Shown: positions 1 to 8,468 of the stretch, piece by piece | Numbering within the stretch: position 1 is the first letter of the stretch | Layout: the number at the start of each line of letters is the position of its first letter | Notes under the pieces: model-generated | Databases searched by the model: none | Told to the model about the DNA's origin: nothing | Seen by the model: the letters and a program-made list of their open reading frames with translations, nothing else | Assembly (NCBI GenBank): GCA_963691885.1 | Contig: OY829843.1 | Coordinates: forward strand, 5,022,001-5,086,000 | Origin: G963691885 sp963691885 | Lineage (GTDB): Bacteria > Pseudomonadota > Alphaproteobacteria > UBA8366 > Aestuariispiraceae | Length of the DNA stretch: 64,000 bases | Reading direction: 5' to 3' | Position numbers and translations under genes: made by a program

Positions 1-316
1 CGGCGGCAACCAGTGCATCAGCATTAACAGTTGCAGACGCATCAAGCTTCTTCGCATCGACTGCCTGCTGCAGGCGACCAAGACTAACCGTAGCGTATTC
101 CTTGCGGAACAGGGCGTTGTTGAAGCCGCGCTTAGGCAAGCGACGGTACAGTGGCATCTGACCACCTTCAAAACCCTTGATCGACACGCCTGAACGTGAC
201 TTCTGACCTTTGACACCGCGACCTGCGGTTTTGCCCTTGCCAGAACTCATGCCGCGGCCAACGCGCGTACGGCTTGGGGCGGCACCTTGGTTATCGGCCA
301 ACTCGTTCAGTTTCAT
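1..316 (-). CDS. rplO: 50S ribosomal protein L15, 3' part outside window
   Basis: Large-subunit protein L15, which binds 23S rRNA late in assembly. The start codon is the ATG at 314-316 and the reading frame stays open to base 1, so about 105 N-terminal residues are present and the C-terminus lies outside the window. The N-terminal part shows the family's Gly/Lys/Arg-rich stretch (RGMSSGKGKTAGRG, then KGQKSRSG). It is the last visible gene of the spc operon, 66 bp after rpmD. In most bacteria secY follows, which would be the next gene off the left edge. Confidence 0.95.
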   Translation of the reverse strand, partial: MKLNELADNQGAAPSRTRVGRGMSSGKGKTAGRGVKGQKSRSGVSIKGFEGGQMPLYRRLPKRGFNNALFRKEYATVSLGRLQQAVDAKKLDASATVNADALVAA

Positions 317-382
317 GACCAAACATCCTCTTTAAAACGATCACCACGACCCGTCTTTCGGATCACACGGCGACACATGCGA

Positions 383-568
383 TTATTCTTCGACCCGAAC
401 CATGTGGCGAACCTTGCGGATCATGCCACGAACAGAGGGGGTGTCTTCCAATTCACGGGTCCGACCGATCTTGTTCAATCCAAGACCAATCAGGGTTGCA
501 CGCTGGCTTGCTTCCCGACGAATGGGACTGCCAGTCTGTGTGACCCGGATCTTACTCGCTTCAGCCAT
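383..568 (-). CDS. rpmD: 50S ribosomal protein L30
   Basis: Small 61-residue L30 of the large subunit. The sequence shows the usual pattern: a short N-terminal beta strand (KIRVTQTGSPI), then a helix with LIGLGLNKIGRTRELEDTP and a C-terminal VRHMVRVEE. Length matches bacterial L30 (about 60 residues). It lies between rpsE (24 bp gap) and rplO (66 bp gap) in the canonical spc order, which supports the call as strongly as the sequence does. Confidence 0.96.
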   Translation of the reverse strand: MAEASKIRVTQTGSPIRREASQRATLIGLGLNKIGRTRELEDTPSVRGMIRKVRHMVRVEE

Positions 569-592
569 TTTCTGACTCCAAACTAAAATGCG

Positions 593-1147
593 TTACGCAG
601 CGGTTTCTTCGCCGACGCCATCTTCACGGCGGCCAACAATGTCACTGACCTTCTTGCCACGACGGTTTGCAACCATCCGCGGTGAAGCACAGTTCTTCAG
701 GCCTTCGAAAGCGGCCTTGATCATGTTGTATGGGTTCGACGTACCGGTAGACTTGGACACAACGTCCTGAACACCAAGCGCCTCAAACACTGCACGTGTC
801 GGACCACCGGCAATGATACCAGTACCGGACGGTGCAGCCCGCATGACAACACGACCGGCACCGAAATGCCCTTCAATGTCGTGATGCAGTGTGCGGCCTT
901 CGCGCAGCGGTACACGGATCATTGTCTTGCGTGCGTTTTCAGTTGCCTTGCGAATGGCCTCTGGCACTTCGCGTGCCTTACCATTGCCATAGCCAACCCG
1001 TCCACGACCATCGCCAACGACCACAATCGCCGCAAATCCGAAACGACGACCACCTTTCACCACTTTTGCAACACGGTTGATTGCAACAAGCTTCTCAATC
1101 AGATCTGATTCACCCTGATTGCGATCTTCTCTAGGTCCACGTGCCAT
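593..1147 (-). CDS. rpsE: 30S ribosomal protein S5
   Basis: S5 of the small subunit, involved in decoding fidelity and mRNA unwinding at the entry channel. The 184-residue protein has the N-terminal double-stranded RNA-binding domain (about residues 16-80, with the spectinomycin-loop sequence VAKVVKGGRR near residue 30) and the C-terminal domain (AGRVVMRAAPSGTGIIAGG onward). It has an extra acidic-alanine tail after the conserved core. It follows rplR by 12 bp. No departure from the family is seen. Confidence 0.97.
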   Translation of the reverse strand: MARGPREDRNQGESDLIEKLVAINRVAKVVKGGRRFGFAAIVVVGDGRGRVGYGNGKAREVPEAIRKATENARKTMIRVPLREGRTLHHDIEGHFGAGRVVMRAAPSGTGIIAGGPTRAVFEALGVQDVVSKSTGTSNPYNMIKAAFEGLKNCASPRMVANRRGKKVSDIVGRREDGVGEETAA

Positions 1148-1159
1148 AATCTTTACCCC

Positions 1160-1516
1160 TTAGAACTTCAGACCGGCTTCACGCGCTGCTTCGGCCAAAG
1201 CCTTGACACGCCCGTGAAAGCGGAACCCGCCACGATCGAAAACAACTTGTTCAACACCTGCTTCAACAGCGCGCTTGGCGACAAGTGTGCCAACCGTTGT
1301 TGCTGCATCAGCATTGCTGCCGCCGTTTGCCCGCAGATCTGCCTCGAGAGACGATGCAGCGGCCAGCGTGCGGCCAGCCAGGTCGTCAATAACCTGCGCA
1401 TAGATCTGCTTGTTGGTACGATGAACAGAAAGCCGCGGCTTACCCCCGCCCAGTTTCTTCACCTGGTAGCGGGTCCGGCGCCGGCGCCGTTCGAAAAGTT
1501 TACGTGTCGATGGCAT
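1160..1516 (-). CDS. rplR: 50S ribosomal protein L18
   Basis: L18 binds 5S rRNA together with L5 and anchors it to the central protuberance of the 50S subunit. The 118-residue product has the basic N-terminus (MPSTRKLFERRRRRTRYQVK) and the core ending VVFDRGGFRFHGRVKALAEAAREAGLKF-like family signature, of which FDRGGFRFHGR is the clearest part. The gene lies 94 bp after rplF and 12 bp before rpsE, the usual spc order. Confidence 0.96.
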   Translation of the reverse strand: MPSTRKLFERRRRRTRYQVKKLGGGKPRLSVHRTNKQIYAQVIDDLAGRTLAAASSLEADLRANGGSNADAATTVGTLVAKRAVEAGVEQVVFDRGGFRFHGRVKALAEAAREAGLKF

Positions 1517-1610
1517 TTATCTCATCCTCGCTATACGCCCACCATGGTCTGTCTTATGGACTATCCATAGCCCGGTTGTGGCGCGATTAACCGCATAACG
1601 CGGTGTATGA

Positions 1611-2150
1611 TTACTTCTTCTTACCTTCTTTACGGACGATGGTTTCATCCGTGTATTTGATGCCTTTGCCTTTATAGGGCTCGGGCGGGCGGAAGGAACG
1701 GATGTTGCTGGCAACCTGGCCAACGCGCTGCTTGTTAGCACCGCTGATGGCAACGATGTTGTTACGATCACCCTCAATCGCGATCTTCACATCGCTGGGG
1801 ATCGGGAATTCAACATCATGGCTGAAACCAAGCTGCAATTTCAGGGTCGACCCCTGAACCTGGGCGCGGTAACCAACACCGTTCACTTCAAGCTTCTTGG
1901 TGAAACCTTCAGACGCACCGATGACCGCATTGTTGATCATGGCGCGAACCATGCCCCAATGCTGACGAGCACGCTTGGTCTGGTTAACCGGCTCAACCTT
2001 TACACTGTTTTCTTCCATGGTGACGTTCACGAAACCACTGAGGGCAACGTTCAACTCGCCATTCTTGCCTTTTGCGGTCAGGTTGTCAGAGCCGATTGTT
2101 ACATCAACCCCGCTTGGAACCTCTACCGGATACTTGCCAACACGTGACAT
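1611..2150 (-). CDS. rplF: 50S ribosomal protein L6
   Basis: L6 sits near the sarcin-ricin loop and the factor-binding site of the 50S subunit. The 179-residue protein has the two repeated L6 domains and the family signature PEPYKGKGIKY near residues 155-165, followed by the basic tail RKEGKKK. The start MSRVGKYPVEVP is typical of the family. It follows rpsH after 52 bp. The 94 bp before rplR is the longest gap in this part of the operon and contains no recognisable signal. Confidence 0.97.
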   Translation of the reverse strand: MSRVGKYPVEVPSGVDVTIGSDNLTAKGKNGELNVALSGFVNVTMEENSVKVEPVNQTKRARQHWGMVRAMINNAVIGASEGFTKKLEVNGVGYRAQVQGSTLKLQLGFSHDVEFPIPSDVKIAIEGDRNNIVAISGANKQRVGQVASNIRSFRPPEPYKGKGIKYTDETIVRKEGKKK

Positions 2151-2202
2151 GATATCTCACCTTCAACTCTTTATGTGGACACAGACCCTGTTCATCGCCG
2201 TC

Positions 2203-2601
2203 TTAGTAGACGCGGCAAAGAACCTCTCCGCCAACATTGTTTTCCCGGGCTTCCGCATCCGACATCACACCTTTAGGGGTGCTCAGGATTGAAATTCCCA
2301 GACCGTTATAGACAAGGCCCAAATCCTTGATGCTGGAATACACCCGACGTCCTGGCTTGGACACACGGGCAATTTCCTTTATCACAGGCTCGCCATCAAA
2401 ATACTTCAGTTCAACAGTCAGCTCGGACACACCCGGGCGCTGTTCAAGACTGGAGTAGCCACGGATATACCCTTCGCGCTGAAGCACGTCCAAAACACGT
2501 GCACGCATCTTGCTCGCCGGTACAGGCACGGTTGACTTCTTAGCAACCTGGCCGTTCCGGATGCGCGTCAGCATATCGCCAAGCGGATCACTCATCGCCA
2601 T
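2203..2601 (-). CDS. rpsH: 30S ribosomal protein S8
   Basis: S8 is a primary 16S rRNA-binding protein. In Escherichia coli it also represses the spc operon by binding its mRNA near rplE. The 132-residue product opens MAMSDPLGDMLTRIRN; the family normally starts at MSDPLGDM, so the alternative start is at 2595. I prefer 2601 because a GGGAG ribosome-binding sequence lies about 8 bases upstream of it. The C-terminus has the S8 signature GISILSTPKGVMSD. It follows rpsN by 15 bp. Confidence 0.96.
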   Translation of the reverse strand: MAMSDPLGDMLTRIRNGQVAKKSTVPVPASKMRARVLDVLQREGYIRGYSSLEQRPGVSELTVELKYFDGEPVIKEIARVSKPGRRVYSSIKDLGLVYNGLGISILSTPKGVMSDAEARENNVGGEVLCRVY

Positions 2602-2616
2602 CTTCTATTCTCCCGT

Positions 2617-2922
2617 TTACCAGCTGGACTTCACGACGCCAGGGATCTGTCCCTGGGACGCAAGCTCGCGCAATGCGATACGTGACATCCTGAACTTCCG
2701 GTAATACGCCTTCGGGCGACCGGTCAGCTCACACCGATTGTGCTGCCGTACAGGGCAAGCATTCTTCGGAAGCTTGTTTAAATCCATTGCAGCCTGGAAC
2801 CGCTCTTCCGGTGCCAAGTCTCTGTCGTGCAAAATCGCTTTCAAACGGGCCCGACGACCAGCGGCTGCCTTAACCATTTTCTCGCGTTTTTTGTTCCGCT
2901 CAACGGCGCTCTTTTTCGCCAT
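2617..2922 (-). CDS. rpsN: 30S ribosomal protein S14, long zinc-free type
   Basis: S14 of the small-subunit head. At 101 residues it is the long form. It has only two cysteines around NACPVRQHNRCELTGRP and lacks the four-cysteine zinc ribbon of the short paralog, so it should not need zinc. The signature GRPKAYYRKFRMSRIALREL and the C-terminal IPGVVKSSW are clear. The gene begins 4 bp after the rplE stop, which suggests translational coupling. Confidence 0.96.
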   Translation of the reverse strand: MAKKSAVERNKKREKMVKAAAGRRARLKAILHDRDLAPEERFQAAMDLNKLPKNACPVRQHNRCELTGRPKAYYRKFRMSRIALRELASQGQIPGVVKSSW

Positions 2923-2926
2923 CTGA

Positions 2927-3493
2927 CTATGCTCCCGGTTTCACGAACGGCATGTTGAATTCGGTGAGAAGCGTACGGGCTTCATCATCGGTCTTCGCCG
3001 TTGTGCAGATTACAATGTCCATGCCCCGGATGTTGTCGACCTTGTCATAGTCAATTTCCGGAAACACGATCTGTTCTTTCAGGCCCATGGCATAGTTACC
3101 ACGACCGTCAAAGCTTTTCGCACTGATCCCGCGGAAGTCACGAACCCGGGGAAGGGCAATCGTGATCAGGCGGTCCAGGAATTCATACATACGCTCGCGG
3201 CGCAGGGTCACTTTCGTACCGATTGCCATGCCTTCGCGCAGTTTGAATCCGGCAATAGAGTTTGTCGCCTTGGTGGTCACCGGCTTCTGGCCCGTGATGA
3301 TACCCAGCTCTTCAATCGCGTTGGTCAGGTTCTTACGGTCATTAACCGCTTCACCGACACCCATGTTTATCACGATCTTGTCCAGCTTCGGAATTTCCAT
3401 GCTGGACTTGTACCCGAATTTTTCAGTCATCTTCTGACGCACTGCGTCATCATAATGCTTCTTCAAGCGGGGAATGTAGCGTTCTTCAGCCAT
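2927..3493 (-). CDS. rplE: 50S ribosomal protein L5
   Basis: L5 binds 5S rRNA and contacts S13 across the subunit interface. I place the start at MAEERYIPRLKKHYD (ATG at 3491-3493), giving 188 residues. The open frame extends 31 codons further upstream into rplX, but that extension has no family similarity. Recognisable features are KIVINMGVGEA near residue 40 and the segment GRGNYAMGLKEQIVFPEI in the second half. It lies 16 bp after rplX. Confidence 0.96.
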   Translation of the reverse strand: MAEERYIPRLKKHYDDAVRQKMTEKFGYKSSMEIPKLDKIVINMGVGEAVNDRKNLTNAIEELGIITGQKPVTTKATNSIAGFKLREGMAIGTKVTLRRERMYEFLDRLITIALPRVRDFRGISAKSFDGRGNYAMGLKEQIVFPEIDYDKVDNIRGMDIVICTTAKTDDEARTLLTEFNMPFVKPGA

Positions 3494-3509
3494 AATCTCG
3501 CTCCCCGAC

Positions 3510-3827
3510 CTATGCTTCGATGATTTCGCCGGAACGCTTCGAGAAGCGGACCTTGCTGCCATCATCAAGGGTTTTGAACCCGACACGGGTCGGTTTGTTG
3601 TCCTTCGGATCTTTCAGCGCAACGTTGGAGATATCCAGCGAGGCTTCTTTCTCCACGATGCCGCCCTGGGCGCTCATCGATGCTTTGGTGTGGCGCTTGA
3701 CCAGGTTTACACCCCGGACAATCACGCGGCCTTCGGTCGGGCGAACTTCCGTTACTTCGCCTTCCTTACCCTTGTCGCGCCCACTCAGGACAACGACCGT
3801 GTCGCCTTTTTTGATCTTCGCAGCCAT
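3510..3827 (-). CDS. rplX: 50S ribosomal protein L24
   Basis: L24 is an assembly-initiating protein that binds the 5' domain of 23S rRNA. The 105-residue product carries an N-terminal KOW motif (KIKKGDTVVVLSGRDKGKEG, about residues 4-23). Its ATG overlaps the rplN stop codon by one base (TAATG), so its translation is probably coupled to rplN. Confidence 0.97.
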   Translation of the reverse strand: MAAKIKKGDTVVVLSGRDKGKEGEVTEVRPTEGRVIVRGVNLVKRHTKASMSAQGGIVEKEASLDISNVALKDPKDNKPTRVGFKTLDDGSKVRFSKRSGEIIEA

Positions 3828-4195
3828 TACAGAACCTCCGGCGCCAGCGAGATGATCTTCATGAAGCGCTTTGCGCGCAGTTCACGGACCACCGGGCCAA
3901 AAATACGTGTGCCAATCGGCTCTTGCTGCTTGTTGATCAGAACCGCAGCATTGGTGTCAAAGCGGATCGTCGAACCGTCCTGCCGGCGAACCGGAAAACG
4001 GGTACGAACGACAACCGCGCGCAGAACGTCGCCCTTCTTCACGCGGCCTCTGGGAATTGCTTCCTTGACGGAAACAACGATGACATCGCCAACCGACGCT
4101 GTGCGCCGCTTCGAGCCCCCGAGCACCTTGATGCACTGGACCCGACGCGCACCGGAATTGTCGGCGACATCGAGGTTAGTTTGCATCTGGATCAT
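3827..4195 (-). CDS. rplN: 50S ribosomal protein L14
   Basis: L14 lies at the subunit interface near the L19 bridge. The 122-residue length equals the bacterial standard. It shows MIQMQTNLDVADNSGARRV at the N-terminus, the family motif RGRVKKGDVLRAVVVRT and the ending FMKIISLAPEVL. The gene follows rpsQ by 61 bp and overlaps rplX by one base. Confidence 0.97.
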   Translation of the reverse strand: MIQMQTNLDVADNSGARRVQCIKVLGGSKRRTASVGDVIVVSVKEAIPRGRVKKGDVLRAVVVRTRFPVRRQDGSTIRFDTNAAVLINKQQEPIGTRIFGPVVRELRAKRFMKIISLAPEVL

Positions 4196-4256
4196 GTTTG
4201 AGATCCCTTCTCAGTTTATTTCAGCCAAACGGGTCTGAAATACAATTACGCAATAG

Positions 4257-4499
4257 TTAAGCGGTGGCCTCGTCGGCAACCACTTCCCAGGTCTTCTGTT
4301 TGGAGTGCGGACGGCACTCCTGAATGCGAACCGTGTCTCCAACCTTGAAGGTGTTCGCTTCGTCATGCGCCATGAAGCGCTTACTCTTACGGACAATCTT
4401 GTTCAGAAGAGCGTGCTTGAACCGGCGCTCTACCTTAACGACGATCGTCTTGTCGCCTTTATCTGACACCACAGTGCCTTGCATGATACGTTTTGGCAT
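4257..4499 (-). CDS. rpsQ: 30S ribosomal protein S17
   Basis: S17 is a primary 16S rRNA binder of the 30S body with an OB-fold. I use the ATG at 4497-4499 (MPKRIMQGTVVSDKGDKT), giving 80 residues. A longer open frame to 4580 overlaps the end of rpmC and has no family match in its extra 27 residues. The conserved GDTVRIQECRPHSKQKTW sits near the C-terminus. It lies 52 bp after rpmC. Confidence 0.96.
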   Translation of the reverse strand: MPKRIMQGTVVSDKGDKTIVVKVERRFKHALLNKIVRKSKRFMAHDEANTFKVGDTVRIQECRPHSKQKTWEVVADEATA

Positions 4500-4551
4500 C
4501 GCCAGAACTCCGCCTATTCTTCTTCGGTTAAGAACCGCGCGTGCATGACGC

Positions 4552-4749
4552 TCAGCTCGCCGCTGCCTGGCGCTCGCCAAGCATGGTTTTTACCCGTGCA
4601 ATATCACGGCGTACTTCACGAACCCGCGCCGTGTTTTCCAGCTGACCGGAGGCCGACTGGAAACGCAGGTTAAACTGTTCCTTCTTCAGATCGAGAAGCT
4701 GATCTTTCAGCTCATCCTCGGTCTTCTGACGCAGGTCTTCGGCTTTCAT
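4552..4749 (-). CDS. rpmC: 50S ribosomal protein L29
   Basis: L29 is a two-helix protein beside the polypeptide exit tunnel, next to L23, where it helps form the docking site for trigger factor and SRP. The 65-residue sequence MKAEDLRQKTEDELKDQLLD and the second-helix segment TARVREVRRDIARVKTML are typical. It lies between rplP (43 bp gap) and rpsQ (52 bp gap). Confidence 0.96.
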   Translation of the reverse strand: MKAEDLRQKTEDELKDQLLDLKKEQFNLRFQSASGQLENTARVREVRRDIARVKTMLGERQAAAS

Positions 4750-4792
4750 GGCCCTATCCTTCGCCTATCTTTCGTTTCAACCCGGGTGCCTA

Positions 4793-5206
4793 TCAGACGC
4801 CGAGGCGTGTTACAACCTTGCAACGGATCGGCAGCTTCGCAGCGGCCAGGTCCAGCGCGTCTTTACCGGTGATGTGCTCGACACCATCCATCTCGAACAT
4901 CACGCGACCGGGTTTAACCTTGGCCGCCCAATATTCAACAGAACCCTTACCTTTACCCATCCGGACTTCAGCAGGTTTCGCACTGACCGGGGTGTCCGGA
5001 AAGATGCGGATCCATACTTTACCCTGACGGCGGATACGACGGACGATTGCACGGCGAGCCGCCTCAATCTGCCTTGACGTGATCCGGCCTGGTTCAAGCG
5101 CTTTCAGCCCGATGGAGCCGAAATTCAACGCGGTGCCACCCTTGGCATTGCCATGGATGCGACCCTTATGGGCCTTCCGATATTTTGTCCGCTTAGGGCT
5201 AAGCAT
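4793..5206 (-). CDS. rplP: 50S ribosomal protein L16
   Basis: L16 contacts tRNA near the A-site and is needed for late 50S maturation. The product has 137 residues (E. coli 136). It begins MLSPKRTKYRKAHKGRIHG and has the signatures RRIRRQGKVWIRIFPD and MGKGKGSVEYW. The gene follows rpsC by 59 bp. Confidence 0.97.
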   Translation of the reverse strand: MLSPKRTKYRKAHKGRIHGNAKGGTALNFGSIGLKALEPGRITSRQIEAARRAIVRRIRRQGKVWIRIFPDTPVSAKPAEVRMGKGKGSVEYWAAKVKPGRVMFEMDGVEHITGKDALDLAAAKLPIRCKVVTRLGV

Positions 5207-5265
5207 TTCTCAAACCCTCAAATTATCTCGTTCGTCCAAACCGGTGCGAAACACCGGCAACTCAA

Positions 5266-5955
5266 TTAGCCGTGACGCGTGGAATTCCCCGCACCTTCGG
5301 CCAGGATTTTGTCCTGTGCCATCGGGTCATGGGCCATGATCTCACCTTTGAAGATCCAGACCTTCACACCGCAGATGCCATAGGTAGTCGCCGCTTCAGC
5401 TGTCCCGTAGTCGATATCGGCGCGCAGTGTATGCAAGGGCACACGACCTTCGCGATACCATTCGGTCCGGGCAATCTCGGCACCGCCAAGACGACCACCA
5501 CAGTTGATCCGAACACCCAGGGCGCCAAGACGCATTGCAGATTGAACAGCACGCTTCATGGCACGACGGAAGGCAACACGACGTTCCAGCTGCTGGGCAA
5601 TATTCTCGGCAACCAGTTTGGCGTCGATTTCCGGCTTGCGTACTTCAACAATGTTCAGCGCAACGTCACGACCGGTGATCTTGCTCAGTTCCTGGCGAAG
5701 TTTCTCGATATCCGCACCTTTACGGCCGATAACCACACCCGGACGCGCCGAATGGATGGTAACACGGGCGCGACCGGCAGGACGCTCGATGATGATCCGG
5801 GAAATACCGGCCTGCTTCAGGCGGTCATTCAGATACTCGCGCAGTTTCAGATCGCTGTGCAGCAGAGAGCCATAGCTCTTGCCAGCAAACCAGCGGCTGT
5901 CCCAAGTCCGGTTGATGCCGAGGCGCAGCCCGATCGGATTAACTTTTTGACCCAT
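5266..5955 (-). CDS. rpsC: 30S ribosomal protein S3
   Basis: S3 forms the mRNA entry tunnel with S4 and S5 and contributes helicase activity there. The 229-residue protein starts MGQKVNPIGLRLG, carries a KH domain with the RPGVVIGRKGADIEKLR loop around residues 70-90, and has the S3 C-terminal domain (GVRINCGGRLGGAEIARTEW). It is 22 bp after rplV and 59 bp before rplP. Confidence 0.97.
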   Translation of the reverse strand: MGQKVNPIGLRLGINRTWDSRWFAGKSYGSLLHSDLKLREYLNDRLKQAGISRIIIERPAGRARVTIHSARPGVVIGRKGADIEKLRQELSKITGRDVALNIVEVRKPEIDAKLVAENIAQQLERRVAFRRAMKRAVQSAMRLGALGVRINCGGRLGGAEIARTEWYREGRVPLHTLRADIDYGTAEAATTYGICGVKVWIFKGEIMAHDPMAQDKILAEGAGNSTRHG

Positions 5956-5977
5956 AATTCGGTTCCTTGACTGTCAC

Positions 5978-6358
5978 TTATTCGGAGTCTTCGCGCTCGC
6001 GCACGACGATCGTCAGATGAGAAAACGGCTTCAGGATCTGTGATCCGCGGCCCCGTGCCCGTGCCCGAAAGCGCTTCAATGTGAAGGATTTACCGACATA
6101 GGCTTCTTTCACATAAAGACGGTCAACATCCAGCTGATGGTTGTTTTCAGCATTCGCGATGGCGGATTCCAGTGTCTTTTTCACCTCACCGGCGATGCGG
6201 CGACGGGAAAAGGCCAGTTCGGAAACCGCATCAGAGGCTTTCTTGCCCCGGATGGATGCCGCAACGAGGTTCAGCTTCTGCGGCGAAATCCGCATGGCAC
6301 GAACATGTGCCATAGCTTCGACATCGTCGAGACGCCGCTCTTTAGCAGACTTGCTCAT
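5978..6358 (-). CDS. rplV: 50S ribosomal protein L22
   Basis: L22 lines the polypeptide exit tunnel with an extended beta-hairpin that takes part in macrolide resistance and nascent-chain stalling. The 126-residue product shows the family core VRAMRISPQKLNLVAASIRG and the hairpin region FTLKRFRARARGRGSQILKP. It begins 5 bp after the rpsS stop codon, so coupling is likely. Confidence 0.96.
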   Translation of the reverse strand: MSKSAKERRLDDVEAMAHVRAMRISPQKLNLVAASIRGKKASDAVSELAFSRRRIAGEVKKTLESAIANAENNHQLDVDRLYVKEAYVGKSFTLKRFRARARGRGSQILKPFSHLTIVVREREDSE

Positions 6359-6363
6359 GTCCC

Positions 6364-6642
6364 TTAACCTCTCTTCGCTTTCTTGTCCGCAGCGTGACCG
6401 TAATAGGTCCGCGTCGGGGCGAATTCACCGAATTTGTGACCGATCATGTTTTCAGTGACCAGAACCGGCACGAATTTGCGCCCGTTGTGAACACCAAAGG
6501 TCAGACCGACAAAGTTCGGCAGGATGGTCGAACGACGCGACCATGTCTTGATTACTTCTTTACGTCCGCTTGCAGCGACAGCATCAGCCTTCTTAAAAAG
6601 GTAATGGTCAACAAAAGGACCTTTCCATACGGAGCGTGCCAC
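6364..6642 (-). CDS. rpsS: 30S ribosomal protein S19, GTG start
   Basis: S19 of the 30S head, near the A-site finger. Family alignment places the start at ARSVWKGPFVDHYL, whose first codon here is GTG (6640-6642), giving 92 residues, exactly the usual length. An AGGAGAGG ribosome-binding sequence lies just upstream. A longer open frame to 6789 runs into rplB and is not S19-like. Conserved elements include SRRSTILPNFVGLTFGVHNG and the terminal EFAPTRTYYGHAADKKAKR. Confidence 0.95.
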   Translation of the reverse strand: MARSVWKGPFVDHYLFKKADAVAASGRKEVIKTWSRRSTILPNFVGLTFGVHNGRKFVPVLVTENMIGHKFGEFAPTRTYYGHAADKKAKRG

Positions 6643-6652
6643 GTGCCCTCTC

Positions 6653-7483
6653 CTACTTCTTCGCGTGACGGCTGCGGATAATGTACTTATCCGTCGCCTT
6701 GTTGGTACGAGTACGCTTGCCCTTGGTCGGCTTACCCCAGGGGGTAACCGGGTGACGACCACCCGATGTGCGACCTTCACCACCACCATGGGGGTGATCG
6801 ACCGGGTTCATGACAACGCCACGAACCGAAGGACGCTTGCCAAGCCAGCGGTTACGACCGGCTTTACCAAGTTTAATGTTCTGCTGATCAGGATTACTGA
6901 CCGCGCCGACTGTCGCGATGCATTCCTGACGGACGATACGGCTTTCGCCAGACATCAGTTTCAGCTGGGCATAGCCCTGATCGCGACCGACCAACTGGGC
7001 ATAGGCCCCAGCGGAGCGGGCAATCTGACCACCCTTGCCGGGCTTCATCTCAACATTGTGGACAATGGTCCCGACAGGCATGCTGCCAAGCGGCATTGCG
7101 TTACCGGGCTTGATGTCTACTTTCTGACCGGCCACGACCGTATCGCCAACTTTCAGGCGCTGCGGTGCAATGATATAGTTCAGCTCATCATCTTCGTAGC
7201 GCAGCAAGGCGATGAAGGCAGTCCGGTTCGGATCGTATTCAATCCGCTCGACAGTTGCATTCATATCCCATTTACGACGTTTGAAGTCGATGATGCGGTA
7301 CCGACGCTTGTGACCACCACCGATGCGGCGTGCGGTCGTCCGGCCGGTATTGTTGCGGCCGCCGGACTTTGTCAGTCCTTCGGTCAGCGACTTGACCGGA
7401 CCGCCCTTATACAGGTCGGAACGATCCACCAGAACCAAACCGCGGGTCCCTGGTGTATTCGGTTTATATTGCTTGAGCGCCAT
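6653..7483 (-). CDS. rplB: 50S ribosomal protein L2
   Basis: L2 is required for subunit association and peptidyl transfer. The 276-residue protein has the N-terminal OB-like domain and the C-terminal SH3-like domain with the signature VMNPVDHPHGGGEGR; its histidines correspond to the conserved region around His229 of E. coli L2. The C-terminal basic tail RTRTNKATDKYIIRSRHAKK is typical. It follows rplW by 32 bp and precedes rpsS by 10 bp. Confidence 0.97.
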   Translation of the reverse strand: MALKQYKPNTPGTRGLVLVDRSDLYKGGPVKSLTEGLTKSGGRNNTGRTTARRIGGGHKRRYRIIDFKRRKWDMNATVERIEYDPNRTAFIALLRYEDDELNYIIAPQRLKVGDTVVAGQKVDIKPGNAMPLGSMPVGTIVHNVEMKPGKGGQIARSAGAYAQLVGRDQGYAQLKLMSGESRIVRQECIATVGAVSNPDQQNIKLGKAGRNRWLGKRPSVRGVVMNPVDHPHGGGEGRTSGGRHPVTPWGKPTKGKRTRTNKATDKYIIRSRHAKK

Positions 7484-7515
7484 TTTGCTCTCGCTCCCTT
7501 AATCCTAACCCGGCC

Positions 7516-7839
7516 TTAAAGACCCGTTGTCACGTCAATTGAGTGACCTTCTTCAAGACGAACAATCGCCTTCTTCCAGTCACTGCGCTGACCCAGACGG
7601 CCCTTGAACCGCTTTGTCTTGCCCTTGACCACCAGAGTGTTCACAGCCGCAACCTTCACATCGAAAAGACCTTCAACGGCTTTCCGGATCTCGGTCTTGG
7701 TCGCTGTCGGGGCAACCTTGAAAGTGACCTGGTTGTTTTCACCACCCAGGGTCGCTTTTTCAGTGATAACCGGCGCAACGATCACGTCGTACATACGCTC
7801 TTTGGATACCGCTGATTTATTCAGATATTTCCAGCTCAT
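7516..7839 (-). CDS. rplW: 50S ribosomal protein L23
   Basis: L23 sits at the exit of the polypeptide tunnel and docks trigger factor and SRP. The 107-residue product has the core MYDVIVAPVITEKATLG after a 15-residue N-terminal extension. I keep the start at 7839 because it overlaps the rplD stop as ATGA, the usual arrangement for coupled translation. The C-terminal part VAAVNTLVVKGKTKRFKGR matches the rRNA-binding loop of the family. Confidence 0.96.
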   Translation of the reverse strand: MSWKYLNKSAVSKERMYDVIVAPVITEKATLGGENNQVTFKVAPTATKTEIRKAVEGLFDVKVAAVNTLVVKGKTKRFKGRLGQRSDWKKAIVRLEEGHSIDVTTGL

Positions 7840-8456
7840 TTGAGTCGAGCCTCCAATCCTTCAACTGCTGATTTCGAAAGAACCAGCGTGTCACGACGCA
7901 GAATGTCGTAAACATTGGCACCCTGTGTCGGCAGCACATCGATGCCAACAACGTTGCGGGCCGCCAGGCTCAGATTGCCATCAACTTTTGCGCCGCCAAC
8001 GACGAGAGCAGAGGTCCAGCCCAGGGCAGCAAGCTTTGACTTGAACTCTTTCGTCTTCGGGCTCTCGAGGGCAGCATCGTCAACAATGACGAGTTTGCCA
8101 TCAGCCTGTTTTGCAGAAAGCGCGCAACGCAGAGCCATAGCCCGAACCTTTTTGTTCAGGGAGAAACCATGGTCCCGGGGATGCGGGCCAAAAACCTGAC
8201 CACCACCACGGAACTGAGGCGCTTTCTTGTTGCCATGACGGGCCTTACCGGTGCCCTTCTGGCGATAGATCTTCGCGCTGGTTCCTGCAATTTCGCTGCG
8301 GCCTTTGACCTTGTGGGTACCGGCACGACGCTTTGCGAGTTGATAATTAACCATCCGGGCAAGGATATCCCTGCGGACTGGCGCACCAAAGACTTCGTCA
8401 GCGAGTTCGATCTCGCCTACGGCCTTGTTATCAAAGGATATGACATTCGCTTTCAT
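7836..8456 (-). CDS. rplD: 50S ribosomal protein L4
   Basis: L4 has a globular domain and a long loop lining the exit tunnel, the site of macrolide-resistance mutations. In E. coli it also represses the S10 operon. The 206-residue protein shows the loop sequence GTGKARHGNKKAPQFRGGGQ around residues 70-90. It begins 12 bp after rplC and overlaps rplW by four bases. Confidence 0.97.
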   Translation of the reverse strand: MKANVISFDNKAVGEIELADEVFGAPVRRDILARMVNYQLAKRRAGTHKVKGRSEIAGTSAKIYRQKGTGKARHGNKKAPQFRGGGQVFGPHPRDHGFSLNKKVRAMALRCALSAKQADGKLVIVDDAALESPKTKEFKSKLAALGWTSALVVGGAKVDGNLSLAARNVVGIDVLPTQGANVYDILRRDTLVLSKSAVEGLEARLK

Positions 8457-8468
8457 AACACTTACGCC